Shown: positions 16,363 to 25,580, counted from the stretch's first letter. The stretch: 64,000 bases of DNA from Streptomyces sp. Je 1-79 (GCF_025195125.1 NZ_JAMGSL010000013.1:155583-219582), one strand, 5' to 3'. Numbers and translations are program-made. The notes: generated by a model not told the origin, from the letters alone.

Positions 16363-17691
16363 CTACGCGCGCGGGCGGCCCATCGCGCGGTACACCCAGC
16401 CCGCCTCGCGCCACCGCACCGCGTCCAGCGCGTTACGGCCGTCCAGGATCACCCGCGAACCGGCGACCTCGGCCAGCTCCGCCGGGTCCAGCTCGTCGCG
16501 GAACTCGCGCCACTCGGTCAGGTGCAGCACCACGTCCGCCCCGCGCACCGCGTCCAGCGCCGTCGGCGCGTAGCCCAGCGTCGGGAAGAGCCGCCGGGCG
16601 TTCTCCATGCCCTTGGGGTCGTAGACCGTGACCTGTCCGCCCTGGAGGTGGATCTGGCCCGCCACGTTCAGCGCCGGCGAGTCCCGTACGTCGTCCGAGT
16701 CGGGCTTGAACGTCGCGCCGAGCACCGCGACCCGCTTGCCGAGGAAGGAGTCGCCGCCGACCGCGTCGCGCGCCATCTCGACCATCTGGCCGCGCCGGCG
16801 CATGTTGATGGAGTCGATCTCGCGCAGGAAGGTCAGCGCCTGGTCCGCGCCCAGCTCACCCGCCCGCGCCATGAACGCGCGGATGTCCTTCGGCAGGCAG
16901 CCGCCGCCGAAGCCGATGCCGGCCCGCAGGAACTTGGACCCGATCCGCTCGTCGTAGCCGATCGCCTCCGCCAGCTTGGCGACGTCGCCGCCCGCGGCCT
17001 CGCAGACCTCCGCCATCGCGTTGATGAAGGAGATCTTGGTCGCGAGGAAGGAGTTCGCGGCGGTCTTCACCAGCTCCGCCGTCGGGAAGTCCGTCACCAC
17101 GAAGGGCGTGCCCTCGCCTATCGGCCCCGCGTACACCTCGCGCAGCAGCTTCTCCGCCCGCTCGCTCCGCACACCGGCGACCACACGGTCCGGGTGCAGG
17201 GTGTCCTTCACGGCGAAGCCCTCGCGCAGGAACTCCGGGTTCCAGGCCAGCTCCACGCCCTCCGGCAGCAGCTCCGCGAGCCGCTCGGCGGAGCCTACCG
17301 GCACGGTCGACTTGCCGACGACCAGCGCGCCGGCCCGCACCACGCCCGCCAGCGAGCCGAAGGCCGCGTCGACGTAGCTCATGTCACACGCGTACTCGCC
17401 GTGCTTCTGCGGAGTGTTCACGCAGACGAAGTGCACATCGCCGAAGGCGCCGACCTCCTCCCAGGAGGTGGTGAAGCGCAGCCGCCCCGTCGACCCCTCG
17501 ATCCCGGCGACGTGCCGGGAGAGCAGCTCCTCCAGGCCGGGCTCGTACATCGGTACGCGCCCGGTGGCCAGCAGCTCGATCTTCTCGGGCACGACGTCGA
17601 GGCCGAGCACCTCGAAACCGAGCTCCGCCATGGCCGCTGCGTGCGTGGCGCCGAGGTAGCCGGTGCCGATCACGGTGATCTTGAGGGCCAT
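16363..17691 (-). CDS. UDP-glucose 6-dehydrogenase family protein
   Basis: A 442-residue NAD-dependent nucleotide-sugar dehydrogenase. The Rossmann start is VIGTGYLGATHA (residues 6-17). The central domain shows NPEFLREG and TAELVKTAANSFLATK. The catalytic cysteine lies in GIGFGGGCLPKD, and the C-terminal domain starts near VAVLGATFKPDSDDVRDSP. Such enzymes oxidise UDP-glucose (some GDP-mannose) to the uronic acid for wall or capsule glycans. ATG 17691 follows GGAGA at 7 nt. In this envelope-rich region UDP-glucuronate supply is the likely role, but substrate cannot be fixed from sequence. Confidence 0.9.
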   Translation of the reverse strand: MALKITVIGTGYLGATHAAAMAELGFEVLGLDVVPEKIELLATGRVPMYEPGLEELLSRHVAGIEGSTGRLRFTTSWEEVGAFGDVHFVCVNTPQKHGEYACDMSYVDAAFGSLAGVVRAGALVVGKSTVPVGSAERLAELLPEGVELAWNPEFLREGFAVKDTLHPDRVVAGVRSERAEKLLREVYAGPIGEGTPFVVTDFPTAELVKTAANSFLATKISFINAMAEVCEAAGGDVAKLAEAIGYDERIGSKFLRAGIGFGGGCLPKDIRAFMARAGELGADQALTFLREIDSINMRRRGQMVEMARDAVGGDSFLGKRVAVLGATFKPDSDDVRDSPALNVAGQIHLQGGQVTVYDPKGMENARRLFPTLGYAPTALDAVRGADVVLHLTEWREFRDELDPAELAEVAGSRVILDGRNALDAVRWREAGWVYRAMGRPRA

Positions 17692-17803
17692 ACGGGTCTC
17701 CAGTGAGGTCGGGCGGAATGCCTGCCCGAGCATAGTCGGGCCCCGGCCGGCCTCCGCCCGACGCCCTCCTCTTCGGCCGGGGGCCGGCACTGTCGCGGAC
17801 GCT

Positions 17804-18337
17804 TCAGAAGCGCTCGACCTTCTCGCCCTCCGGCACCTGGTAGCAGCCGGACGTGAGGAAGAAGCGCACCTTCGGAGGGGTCTGACGGGCCCAGTGGGTG
17901 ATCATCACGCTGTACTTCTTGGCGTCGTTGTCGGCCGTGAGCGCGAGGTTCTTGTTCTTGCTGGTGTCGGGCCCGTACTCGACGATCTTCCAGCCGTGCT
18001 TCGGCAACTCCTCCTTGAACCGCTCCATGACACCGTCCAGCCCATCGGCCGAGGCGGGGGTGAAGGTCCACGCGTGGAAGACGGTGAAGTACTTCTCCGG
18101 GTCCTTGCCACCGCACTCCCCGACACCGGGCCCGGGCTCGGTGGCCTTCCCCTTCAGACCGATCAGGTCGTAGAGCTCGCTGGAGATCGCCTCCGCCATG
18201 TCGGCGGCTTCGTCCGTGGTGCTGACGCCCGCGGACGGGAGGCTGTCGGAATCGTCGGTGCCGGTCATGCTGCATCCAGAGAGGGTCGTGAGGGCGAGGG
18301 ACACCAGGAGCGCGGCCGCGCCCTGCTTGATCTTCAT
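17804..18337 (-). CDS. Small secreted lipoprotein
   Basis: A 177-residue lipoprotein of unknown function. The signal is MKIKQGAAALLVSLAL with lipobox LSGC, followed by an acidic Ser/Asp-rich spacer and a compact alpha/beta domain with C-terminal cysteines (SGCYQVPEG). ATG 18337 puts the lipobox at the normal distance; a frame-linked ATG at 18394, three bases after the upstream stop, would add 19 residues and could serve for coupled translation. It is the third gene of an operon with the DUF1023-like hydrolase and the helical protein upstream, so its role may be tied to theirs. Confidence 0.7.
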   Translation of the reverse strand: MKIKQGAAALLVSLALTTLSGCSMTGTDDSDSLPSAGVSTTDEAADMAEAISSELYDLIGLKGKATEPGPGVGECGGKDPEKYFTVFHAWTFTPASADGLDGVMERFKEELPKHGWKIVEYGPDTSKNKNLALTADNDAKKYSVMITHWARQTPPKVRFFLTSGCYQVPEGEKVERF

Positions 18338-18396
18338 GGGGAGTGCCTTGTTCGAAGGGGGAGCGGACGGTGGAAGGGTGACGGGCATCGGCATCG

Positions 18397-20217
18397 CTAC
18401 CGCACTCCCGGTGTGGGGTTGGGCGGCTCTTTCAGCATCACTTCGTCGGTGACCCCCGCGACGACCACACCCTGGTTCGCCAGACTCCGGGTGTCCTCCT
18501 TCCAGTAGTCGCTGTGTCCCTCAGTGTCCGTGGACATCTGGTTGGCCCCGAATCGCGGGTCGCTGGGGATCGTGAACGGGCCGTCCCAGTCGGTTCCGCC
18601 GTGGCCGAACCGGCCGACGTCCGGGACGAAGTCCCACTCCGCCTCCTGGTTCCACACGTGGCCCTTGGGCACGTCCATGTCCTCGGCCTTGGGCACCTGC
18701 ACGCCCGGGCTGCCGGCGAGGATCACGTCGTCCGCGTTCAGATCGCCCTGCCGTGCCGCCGACCCGATGAGGGTCGTGCCGTACGAGTGGCCGATCGCCG
18801 TGCGGTGCGGGTCCGTATCCACCGAGCGCGAGGCGTCGAGACCGTCCATGAAGCGGTTGTAGGCGGGGGCGCCGTCATCGGCGTAGTGGGTGAAAGGCGA
18901 GTCCTTGACGATGTTCTGCGGGGCGTCGTAGCCGAGCCAGGTGATCGTGGAGACCGAACCATTTCCGGCGCCGTTCGCCGAACGCCACACGTTCTCCATG
19001 CGCCCGATGTCCCCCCCGATGCTCCCCAGGTTCGACGTGGTGCCCGGCACGTAGACCGCCTGGTGGTCGGCCGTGTCCGGGTTGCCGTTGGCGACGATCG
19101 CCCGGCCGTTGCCCTCGGGGTTGAAGCCCAGCAGATAGGCCTCGGGAAGGCCCCGCGTTCCCGTCCGGTCGAAGCGGTCCTGGATCGCGTTCATGCCCTT
19201 GAGGGACTTGTTGAGCTGCTCGTACCGGTCCCCGTACTTGTTGTGCCACGCCATCCACTCGTCGGTGTGCACCTTGGACGGGTACCCGCCGGCCGTGATC
19301 CACGTCCACTCGTTCGCCGGCGGCTTCGGCATGGAGTTCAGTTCCATCTGGTACTGGCCGTGCTTCTCCGCGAGGACGACCCGGTTCGCCTCGTCGCGCA
19401 CCACCGACGGCAGGCCGTCGAGCGCCCCCACCGTGGCGGGCCGGAGGGACAGCCAGGCCTCCTGCTCCTCCGGGGTGAGCCCCTTCCACCAGGTGGCGTT
19501 GGACTGCGGGTTGCCGGATTCGGGCGGCTGCGGCAGCGAGTCGAGGTAGCTCTTGCCCGCGTCCCCGACTCCGCCCATGTCCGACTGGACGTCGGCCCAG
19601 TCCTTGTCCGACACCTTCAGGTCGTCGTCGGCCTTCAGCGCCCGCAGCTTCGGCGCCCACTTGGCGTCGGCGTCCGTCGCCTCCTTCAGCGCGTCGGCGA
19701 TGCGGTTGGCGAACTCCAGCGCCTTGCCGTAGTGGGGGTTCGGGTGGATGTTGACCGCCTGGCGTTCGAGGGCGTCCGATGTGTCGGTGCCTCCCGCGCT
19801 GCCGGTCACCGTCCCGCCCTCGGTGTTCTTCTCCGCGCCGGGTTTCGCCCCCGCCGGGTAGGCGACCGAACCGTCCGGGTTCACCGTGCACCCGGCCGCC
19901 TGGGCGTCGGAGAGCGCCGCCTCGAGCCTGCGCTTGGCCGCCCCGATGTCGAAGGCGAACCCGTTGAGCGCGGTGCTCACCAGACCGCACTCGGTCTGCG
20001 CGTAGTGGAAGTTGGCCGACAGGTTCTTGAGCTCGGCCAGGGCGGCGTCCGCCGCCGCGCCCCGCAGCCGGGCGCGGATGCCCGCGGATATCTGGCCGTC
20101 GATGGAGTCCTTGGCCGCGCTGGACATGTCACCGACGGCCCGGTAGCCGTCCGCCGCGTCCTCGTACTCGGCCTGCTTGAACGCCTTCAGAGTCTTCAGG
20201 TCCATGCGCCCGGTCAC
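18397..20217 (-). CDS. DUF1023-type alpha/beta hydrolase with helical N-terminal domain
   Basis: A 606-residue protein in two parts. Residues 1-110 are helical and coiled-coil-like, similar to the WXG/ESX-like N-domains often placed before these hydrolases. The C-terminal region (about 370-600) matches the actinobacterial DUF1023 alpha/beta hydrolase: ITWLGYDAPQN, the nucleophile elbow AIGHSYGTTLIG (Ser near 478), acid candidate in WDFVPDVG and base candidate in TEGHSDYW. The substrate is unknown. There is no signal peptide; with the helical head this hints at type VII-like export or membrane association. GTG 20217 overlaps the upstream stop by 4 bp. Confidence 0.75.
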   Translation of the reverse strand: MTGRMDLKTLKAFKQAEYEDAADGYRAVGDMSSAAKDSIDGQISAGIRARLRGAAADAALAELKNLSANFHYAQTECGLVSTALNGFAFDIGAAKRRLEAALSDAQAAGCTVNPDGSVAYPAGAKPGAEKNTEGGTVTGSAGGTDTSDALERQAVNIHPNPHYGKALEFANRIADALKEATDADAKWAPKLRALKADDDLKVSDKDWADVQSDMGGVGDAGKSYLDSLPQPPESGNPQSNATWWKGLTPEEQEAWLSLRPATVGALDGLPSVVRDEANRVVLAEKHGQYQMELNSMPKPPANEWTWITAGGYPSKVHTDEWMAWHNKYGDRYEQLNKSLKGMNAIQDRFDRTGTRGLPEAYLLGFNPEGNGRAIVANGNPDTADHQAVYVPGTTSNLGSIGGDIGRMENVWRSANGAGNGSVSTITWLGYDAPQNIVKDSPFTHYADDGAPAYNRFMDGLDASRSVDTDPHRTAIGHSYGTTLIGSAARQGDLNADDVILAGSPGVQVPKAEDMDVPKGHVWNQEAEWDFVPDVGRFGHGGTDWDGPFTIPSDPRFGANQMSTDTEGHSDYWKEDTRSLANQGVVVAGVTDEVMLKEPPNPTPGVR

Positions 20218-20663
20218 TTCTCCTTGGCCTGGCCGCCGACGGCCTCGGTGTCCTCGTACCGCACCGCGAGCGCATCGAGTTCCTGCTTGACCGACTCGTC
20301 GGTCTTCGCCAGGTCCTGACCGGCCTGCCGCAGGAGTCCGCCGAGTGCGCCGCAGCGGCCGCTCACATCACCGACGTACTTCTTCCAGGAGTCGTACAGC
20401 TCCTTCTGCGCCGCCGCGCTCTGGATCCCCCCGGCGTCCCCGAGCCCCGCCTGTCCGGTGTCGAGCTTGGTGAGGGAGGTGGTGATGCCTTCCCTCAGGC
20501 CGGTGACGCCCTCCCCGGCCTTCATCCAGGCCCGCTTGTCGGTCTTCAGGTCCTCTGAATACCCGCCGCCGCCCGGCTCCGGCGCGACCTGGTTCAGCCG
20601 CATCGACGTCGGTTCGCGCCCCGCCGCATCGCTCTTGAGTTGTTCCCACTCGTCCCACGGCAC
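20214..20663 (-). CDS. Small helical protein, WXG/ESX-like partner of the hydrolase
   Basis: A 149-residue mostly helical protein of unknown function. The GTG at 20663 is chosen because GGGGAGG lies 7 nt upstream; longer readings lack this. It begins PWDEWEQLK and has a second Trp motif, YDSWKKYVGDV, near residue 100. The helices resemble the WXG100-like or LXG-like partners that precede DUF1023 hydrolases in Streptomyces. Its stop overlaps the hydrolase start (GTGA), so the two are made in equal amounts. The secretion idea is inference only. Confidence 0.6.
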   Translation of the reverse strand: MPWDEWEQLKSDAAGREPTSMRLNQVAPEPGGGGYSEDLKTDKRAWMKAGEGVTGLREGITTSLTKLDTGQAGLGDAGGIQSAAAQKELYDSWKKYVGDVSGRCGALGGLLRQAGQDLAKTDESVKQELDALAVRYEDTEAVGGQAKEK

Positions 20664-20761
20664 CGTGAAACCTCCCCGTTTCCCCGTTCTCACTGCGCCC
20701 CGCTCTCGCCCGGGGCAAGACGTCATGATCTCCCGCGCCTCGGATCCGCACCAAACGCACG

Positions 20762-20789
20762 CGGCCGGCGCCCGTGGGGGCGCCGGCCG
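20762..20789 (-). terminator. Terminator downstream of the first LCP gene
   Basis: Perfect 12-bp stem CGGCCGGCGCCC / GGGCGCCGGCCG and loop GTGG, 10 bp beyond the LCP stop. Confidence 0.8.
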
Positions 20790-20798
20790 GGGTGGGGG

Positions 20799-22088
20799 TC
20801 AGCGGTCCGAGGTGACCGTGACCTTCTCGTCGTTCTGGATCTGCGAGACCAGCTGCTTCACCTTCGGCATGTCCCACTTCAGCGAGCCCTGCGGCGCGCT
20901 GCCCGAGATCGGGATGTTCATCGACTTGCCGTCGCCGCCGCTGATGCCCTTCATCGCGAAGAACATCTTGCCGAGGTCGTAGAGCGACATGTCCTTGTCC
21001 ACGATCAGCGTGTCCAGCCCGGCGCCCAGCGTCGGGTAGAGCGCGAACGGGTTGAGGATCGTGCCCGGCGTCGCCGCCTGGTTGGCGAGGGCGGAGAGGA
21101 ACTTCTGCTGGTTCTTCGTCCGCGCGAGGTCCGACTCGGCGAACGCGTACCGGGTGCGGACGAAGGCCAGCGCCTGCTCGCCGTTGAGGGTCTGCTCACC
21201 CGCCTGGAAGTTCGCGCCGGACTTCTTGTCCTTGAAGCCCTTCTCGATGTTCATGTCCACACCGCCGAGCGCGTCCACGATGTTCGCGAAGCCGGCGAAG
21301 CCGATCTCCGCGTAGTGGTCGATGCGCAGCCCGGTGTTGAACTCGACCGTGCGGACCAGCAGCTCCGGGCCGTCCATCGCGTACGCCGCGTTGAGCTTGG
21401 AGCCGCCGCGCGCCCCGAACTTCTTGCCGGACTCCGAGCCGACGAAGGAGGGGATGGTCACCCAGGAGTCACGGGGGAGCGAGACCATCGTGTTCCCGCT
21501 GGAGCAGGCCGCGAGGATCATCATCGAGTCGGTCCGCTTGCCCTCGGCGGAACCGGTGTGGAGCTTCTTCTTGTCCTCGGCCGACATGCCCTCACGGCTG
21601 TCGGAGCCGACGATCAGATACGTCGTGCAGTCGCCCTCGGCCGGCCGCTCGATGACCTTGGCGAGATCGACCTCGTTACGCATACGGGAGCTGGCCCAGG
21701 CGTAGGTGCCGATGCTCCAGCCGAGCAGCGCGACGACCAGGACGATCGAACCGATCTTGATCCGGCGGCGCCAGTCCGGGGCGGGCCGACCGGCCGGCTG
21801 CGGGGCGTACCGGGGGTCGTGCTGCGGCGGCACGGTGCCGCGGCCTCCGCCCTGCCCGCCGCCGTAGACCTGCCCGGTGTTGTAACCGCTGTCGTACCCG
21901 GTGGCCTGCTGCTGGGTGAAGTTCGGGTTGTACCCCTGGCCCTGTCCCTGGCCCTGGTCGTACCGCGGGTCGTACTGCGGCTGCTGCGGGACCTGCGGGC
22001 GCTGCACATGGCGCATCCGGCGGGCTCCCTCGGGCTGCGGGTTCGCTCCGCCGCGGCCGTGTCCGCTGTCATCGGGCCAGTCATTCAT
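20799..22088 (-). CDS. LCP (LytR-CpsA-Psr) family glycopolymer ligase
   Basis: A 429-residue membrane-anchored LCP protein. The cytoplasmic N-terminus (1-107) is a Gln/Tyr/Gly-rich disordered tail with QGQGQG and QQQ runs. One TM helix follows (IVLVVALLGWSIGTYAW), then the extracellular catalytic domain: YLIVGSDSR, VSLPRDSWV, GSKLNAAYAMDGPELLV, VDALGGVDM and LNGEQALAFVRTRYAF. LCP enzymes move undecaprenyl-linked glycopolymers onto peptidoglycan. No LytR_C domain is present. Start 22088 is the first Met of a conserved-looking tail. The gene is divergent from the thioesterase and is one of five LCP genes in this window. Confidence 0.92.
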   Translation of the reverse strand: MNDWPDDSGHGRGGANPQPEGARRMRHVQRPQVPQQPQYDPRYDQGQGQGQGYNPNFTQQQATGYDSGYNTGQVYGGGQGGGRGTVPPQHDPRYAPQPAGRPAPDWRRRIKIGSIVLVVALLGWSIGTYAWASSRMRNEVDLAKVIERPAEGDCTTYLIVGSDSREGMSAEDKKKLHTGSAEGKRTDSMMILAACSSGNTMVSLPRDSWVTIPSFVGSESGKKFGARGGSKLNAAYAMDGPELLVRTVEFNTGLRIDHYAEIGFAGFANIVDALGGVDMNIEKGFKDKKSGANFQAGEQTLNGEQALAFVRTRYAFAESDLARTKNQQKFLSALANQAATPGTILNPFALYPTLGAGLDTLIVDKDMSLYDLGKMFFAMKGISGGDGKSMNIPISGSAPQGSLKWDMPKVKQLVSQIQNDEKVTVTSDR

Positions 22089-22207
22089 GCGGACCAGTGT
22101 GCAGGCCGCCGCCCGGGGGCCGACAGGGCGGGTGGGGAATCGGGGCGGCCCTGTTGCCAAGCTGATGCAAAGGGGACGAGGCCGGGACCCGGCATAAGGT
22201 GGAGGGC

Positions 22208-22765
22208 ATGACAGACCAGGCCCAGCGCACGGACCGCCCGGAGGAAGACATTCCGGGCAAGCTCACCTCCGCGTCCCGCACCACCCTCAGCCACATCATG
22301 ACGAGCCACGACACGAACCTGCTGGGCACGGTGCACGGTGGCGTCATCATGAAGCTGGTGGACGACGCGGCGGGCGCCGTCGCGGGCCGCCACTCGGGCG
22401 GGCCGGCCGTGACCGCGTCCATGGACGAGATGGTCTTCCTGGAGCCGGTGCGCGTCGGTGACCTGCTGCATGTGAAGGCGCAGGTCAACTGGACCGGCCG
22501 GTCCTCGATGGAGGTCGGCGTCCGGGTCATGGCCGAGCGCTGGAACGAGTCCACCCCGGCCCAGCAGGTCGGCTCCGCCTATCTGGTCTTCGCGGCGGTC
22601 GACGCCGACGGCAAGCCGCGCCGCGTGCCGCCGGTCGTCCCCGAGACGGAGAAGGACAAGCGCCGCTACCAGGAGGCCCAGATCCGCCGTACCCACCGAC
22701 TGGCCCGCCGCCGCGCGATCAAGGAGCTGCGGGAGCGCCGCGCGGCGGAGGGCTACGAGGACTGA
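22208..22765 (+). CDS. Hotdog-fold acyl-CoA thioesterase (YciA/BACH-like)
   Basis: A 185-residue hotdog thioesterase. The active-site helix is NLLGTVHGGVIMKLVDDAAG, with the catalytic Asp in the LVDDAA segment, followed by the strand VFLEPVRVGDLLHVKAQV. The tail is rich in Arg and charged residues. Family members hydrolyse medium- and long-chain acyl-CoA. ATG 22208 is preceded by GGTGGAGGG; a GTG at 22199 would add three residues. It is a single gene between two LCP units, so no pathway link is evident. Confidence 0.88.
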   Translation: MTDQAQRTDRPEEDIPGKLTSASRTTLSHIMTSHDTNLLGTVHGGVIMKLVDDAAGAVAGRHSGGPAVTASMDEMVFLEPVRVGDLLHVKAQVNWTGRSSMEVGVRVMAERWNESTPAQQVGSAYLVFAAVDADGKPRRVPPVVPETEKDKRRYQEAQIRRTHRLARRRAIKELRERRAAEGYED

Positions 22766-22768
22766 GCC

Positions 22769-22945
22769 CCGCGCCGGGCCCGGGCATGAGGCTGAAGCCC
22801 GTGCCGGACCCGCGCACGAGGCCCAGGCCTCGCGCCGGGCCCGGGCATGAGGCTGAAGCCCCCCTCCGGGCCCCGGCGCACGAGGCTGAAGCCCCGCGCC
22901 GGGCGCTCTCACGGGGCCGCCCGGCGCTCTCACGGGGCCGTGCCG
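22769..22945. repeat. Imperfect tandem repeats, about 30-bp units
   Basis: The unit CGCGCCGGGCCCGGGCATGA plus GGCTGAAGCC occurs perfectly near 22770 and 22831, with several diverged copies between and after (for example GGCGCACGAGGCTGAAGCCC). A duplicated GGCGCTCTCACGGGGCCG closes the array near 22903-22940. No coding or CRISPR structure is seen. Confidence 0.75.
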
Positions 22946-22967
22946 GGCGCCTGTGAGCCGGTCGGGT

Positions 22968-24464
22968 CTACGGGCAGACCACGCGGTCCCCGGTGACCGC
23001 CTCGAAGGCGCCGGTGCGCGTGTCCTCCGGGCGTACCGGTGTGACGCTCCTGTAGTCCAGCCCGGCCACCACCCGCATCGTCCTGCCCCGCCCCTTCACC
23101 GCCCTCAGCTCCGCCCCCGGCAGCGCCGCCGCCAGGGACTTCGCCGAGCGGTCCCAGCGGGGGTCGTACTCCACCAGCGTCCGCTGCCGCTCCGGGCCCT
23201 CGCCGGTGCGCGGCGACCGCGTCGTGTCGAAGCCCGTGGCCCGCAGCGCGTCGTCCACCCTGCGGCCCAGGCCGTCCGTCCGCGTCCCGTTGAAGACCTG
23301 CACCCGGATCGTGTTCGGTGCCACGTCCACCACCTTCCCCGCCGGCCGGTCCTTCGCGTCCGCCGCCGACCGCGGGGCGAGCGGCCGGTCCTCGCGCAGC
23401 GCCTGGAAGAGCTTCTGCGCCTTGACCGCGTCCCACTTCACCGTCGAGCCGATGCCCTTCACGGGGAAGCTCACGTCCCCGACCGGCACCGAGACGAACT
23501 CCGACGACGCAGGGTCGAAGCCCCGCATCGCCTTGGCGAGGCCCAGGAGCTGCTCCGTACCGAAGCCCTGGTCGGCCCGGACCGAGCCCAGCATGGTCGT
23601 GGCCACCTCCCGGAACCGCACCGGGTTCAGCAGCACCCCGCCGCTCGTCACCCGGTCGATCAGCGCCGCGAGGAAGCGCTGCTGGCGCTCCATCCGGCCG
23701 AGGTCCGCCGCCCCGTCGACATGGCGCGAGCGGACGTACTGCAGCGCCTGCCCGCCGGTCAGCTCGTGCGGCCCGGCGGCCAGGTCGAGCCCGGTGTACT
23801 TGTCCTTCATCGGCCGCGTCGTACAGATCTCCACCCCGCCGACCGCGTCGACGGTCTTCATGAAGCTGCTGAAGTCGACCTCCAGATAGTGGTCGATCTT
23901 GATGCCCGTCATGTTCTCGACGGTCCGGACCGTGAGCCCGGGCCCGCCCTCGGCGTACGCGGCGTTCAGCTTCACCGGGTGCGCCTGGTGCCGCTTCCCG
24001 GTGGTCGCGTCGACGTGCTCGGGCATCTCGGCGTACGAGTCACGGGGCACGCTCACCACGCTCGCCCGCTCCCGGTCCCCGCTGATGTGGACGAGCATCA
24101 CGGTGTCCGTGCAGTGACAGGGATCACCGCCCAGCCGGTACGCCCTGCGCTGCTCCCTGGTGATGCGGTCGCGCCCGTCCGTGCCCACGACCAGCACGTT
24201 CATCCCGTGGCCGCCCTGGGGGCGGTTCTTCATGTCCTTGAACGGGTCGACCCGGTCGATCCCGGTGTCGAGGCCGGTGACCAGCGCGTGGCCGATCCCT
24301 CCGGCGCCCAGGACGAGCACGGACAGGGTCGTCGCCATCCGCATGCCCCACCGGGGCCGCCCGGCTCGTCTGACGCGGCGGCCCGGTGCGGGCCGGCCGG
24401 CCGGCCGAGGACGAGGCGTGCGGGGCGGTGTGGGCACCGGGGGACACCTCCGCGGGTGTGACAT
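22968..24464 (-). CDS. LCP family ligase with C-terminal LytR_C domain
   Basis: A 498-residue LCP protein. A basic Pro/Arg-rich tail (1-40) precedes one TM helix (ATTLSVLVLGAGGIGHALV). The catalytic domain follows: MNVLVVGTDGRDR, VVSVPRDSYAEMP, KLNAAYAEGGPGLTVRTVE, DHYLEVDFSSFM, VDAVGGVEIC and GGQALQYVRSRH. Residues 395-490 form a LytR_C domain (RVQVFNGTRTDGLG). An unusual CHC (PCHCTDTV) stands near the first motif. Start 24464 is the first reasonable ATG; an inner Met (MRMATTLSV) just before the helix is an alternative. The GT2 gene is divergent from it, 99 bp away. Confidence 0.9.
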   Translation of the reverse strand: MSHPRRCPPVPTPPRTPRPRPAGRPAPGRRVRRAGRPRWGMRMATTLSVLVLGAGGIGHALVTGLDTGIDRVDPFKDMKNRPQGGHGMNVLVVGTDGRDRITREQRRAYRLGGDPCHCTDTVMLVHISGDRERASVVSVPRDSYAEMPEHVDATTGKRHQAHPVKLNAAYAEGGPGLTVRTVENMTGIKIDHYLEVDFSSFMKTVDAVGGVEICTTRPMKDKYTGLDLAAGPHELTGGQALQYVRSRHVDGAADLGRMERQQRFLAALIDRVTSGGVLLNPVRFREVATTMLGSVRADQGFGTEQLLGLAKAMRGFDPASSEFVSVPVGDVSFPVKGIGSTVKWDAVKAQKLFQALREDRPLAPRSAADAKDRPAGKVVDVAPNTIRVQVFNGTRTDGLGRRVDDALRATGFDTTRSPRTGEGPERQRTLVEYDPRWDRSAKSLAAALPGAELRAVKGRGRTMRVVAGLDYRSVTPVRPEDTRTGAFEAVTGDRVVCP

Positions 24465-24563
24465 AGGGAACCGTGAGCACCGTAGGCCCATACGATCAGC
24501 GCAAGGGTGCAGGCATCCCCGTGACGCGCTTCCTGTCCCCCGTTCGCGGTAACGTGGCGGGCA

Positions 24564-25580
24564 ATGAACGCCACGCCCCCCGTCTCCGTGATCATGCCGG
24601 TCCTCAACGAGGAACGGCACCTGCGCAATTCGGTCCGTCACATCCTCGAGCAGGAGTACGACGGCGAGATGGAGGTGGTGATCGCGCTCGGCCCGTCCAC
24701 GGACCGTACCGACGAGATCGCCGCCGAGCTCGTACGCGAGGACCCGCGGGTCCACACCGTGCCCAATCCCACAGGCCGCACGCCCGCCGCCCTCAACGCG
24801 GCGATCAAGGCCTCCCGCCACCCGATCGTGGTGCGGGTCGACGGTCACGGCATGCTCTCGCCGAACTACATCGCGACCGCCGTCCGCCTCCTGGAGGAGA
24901 CGGGCGCGCAGAACGTCGGCGGCATCATGCACGCCGAGGGCGAGAACGACTGGGAGCACGCGGTCGCCGCCGCGATGACCTCGAAGATCGGCGTCGGCAA
25001 CGCGGCCTTCCACACCGGCGGCCAGGCGGGCCCCGCGGAGACCGTGTACCTGGGTGTCTTCCGCCGCGAGGCGCTGGAGCAGCAGGACGGCTACAACATC
25101 GAGTTCATCCGCGCCCAGGACTGGGAGCTGAACTTCCGTATCCGCGAGGCCGGCGGCCTGATCTGGTTCTCGCCCGAACTGCGCGTCCAGTACCGCCCGC
25201 GGCCGAGCGTGCGCGCGCTGGCGAAGCAGTACAAGGACTACGGCCGTTGGCGCCATGTCGTGGCCCGCTACCACCAGGGCTCCATCAACCTCCGCTACCT
25301 CGCCCCGCCGACCGCCGTCTGCGCGATCGCGGCCGGTGTGGTCGTGGGCGCGGTCCTCACCCCGCTCGGCTTCCTGATCCCGGCCGGGTACGTGGCCGCG
25401 ATCGCCGCGGGCTCGGTCCCGGCGGGCAGGGGCCTCCCGCTGAAGGCCCGCCTCCAGATCCCGGTGGCCCTCGCGACGATGCACATGTCCTGGGGCTACG
25501 GCTTCCTGACCAGCCCGCGCGCGCTGGCGAAGAAGGTCATCGCGAGCCGCCGCCCGGCGGTGACGGCCGCGAAGGTCTGA
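24564..25580 (+). CDS. Family 2 glycosyltransferase with C-terminal membrane helices
   Basis: A 338-residue GT2 enzyme of the GT-A fold. The start VSVIMPVLNEERHLRNSV, the donor-site VRVDGHGMLSPNYI (DxD equivalent DGH), and the acceptor region with RAQDWELNFRIREAGG are all visible. Two hydrophobic segments near the C-terminus (about 245-295) hint at membrane attachment. Enzymes like this elongate exported polysaccharides. Placed between LCP genes, it probably helps build a wall glycopolymer. A 23-bp-stem terminator follows. Confidence 0.9.
   Translation: MNATPPVSVIMPVLNEERHLRNSVRHILEQEYDGEMEVVIALGPSTDRTDEIAAELVREDPRVHTVPNPTGRTPAALNAAIKASRHPIVVRVDGHGMLSPNYIATAVRLLEETGAQNVGGIMHAEGENDWEHAVAAAMTSKIGVGNAAFHTGGQAGPAETVYLGVFRREALEQQDGYNIEFIRAQDWELNFRIREAGGLIWFSPELRVQYRPRPSVRALAKQYKDYGRWRHVVARYHQGSINLRYLAPPTAVCAIAAGVVVGAVLTPLGFLIPAGYVAAIAAGSVPAGRGLPLKARLQIPVALATMHMSWGYGFLTSPRALAKKVIASRRPAVTAAKV

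Noticed and set aside
22769..22945. CRISPR array
   Set aside because: Repeat units adjoin or decay with no unique spacers of constant length, and no cas gene is near. The same holds for the arrays at 11850, 37945 and 45180.
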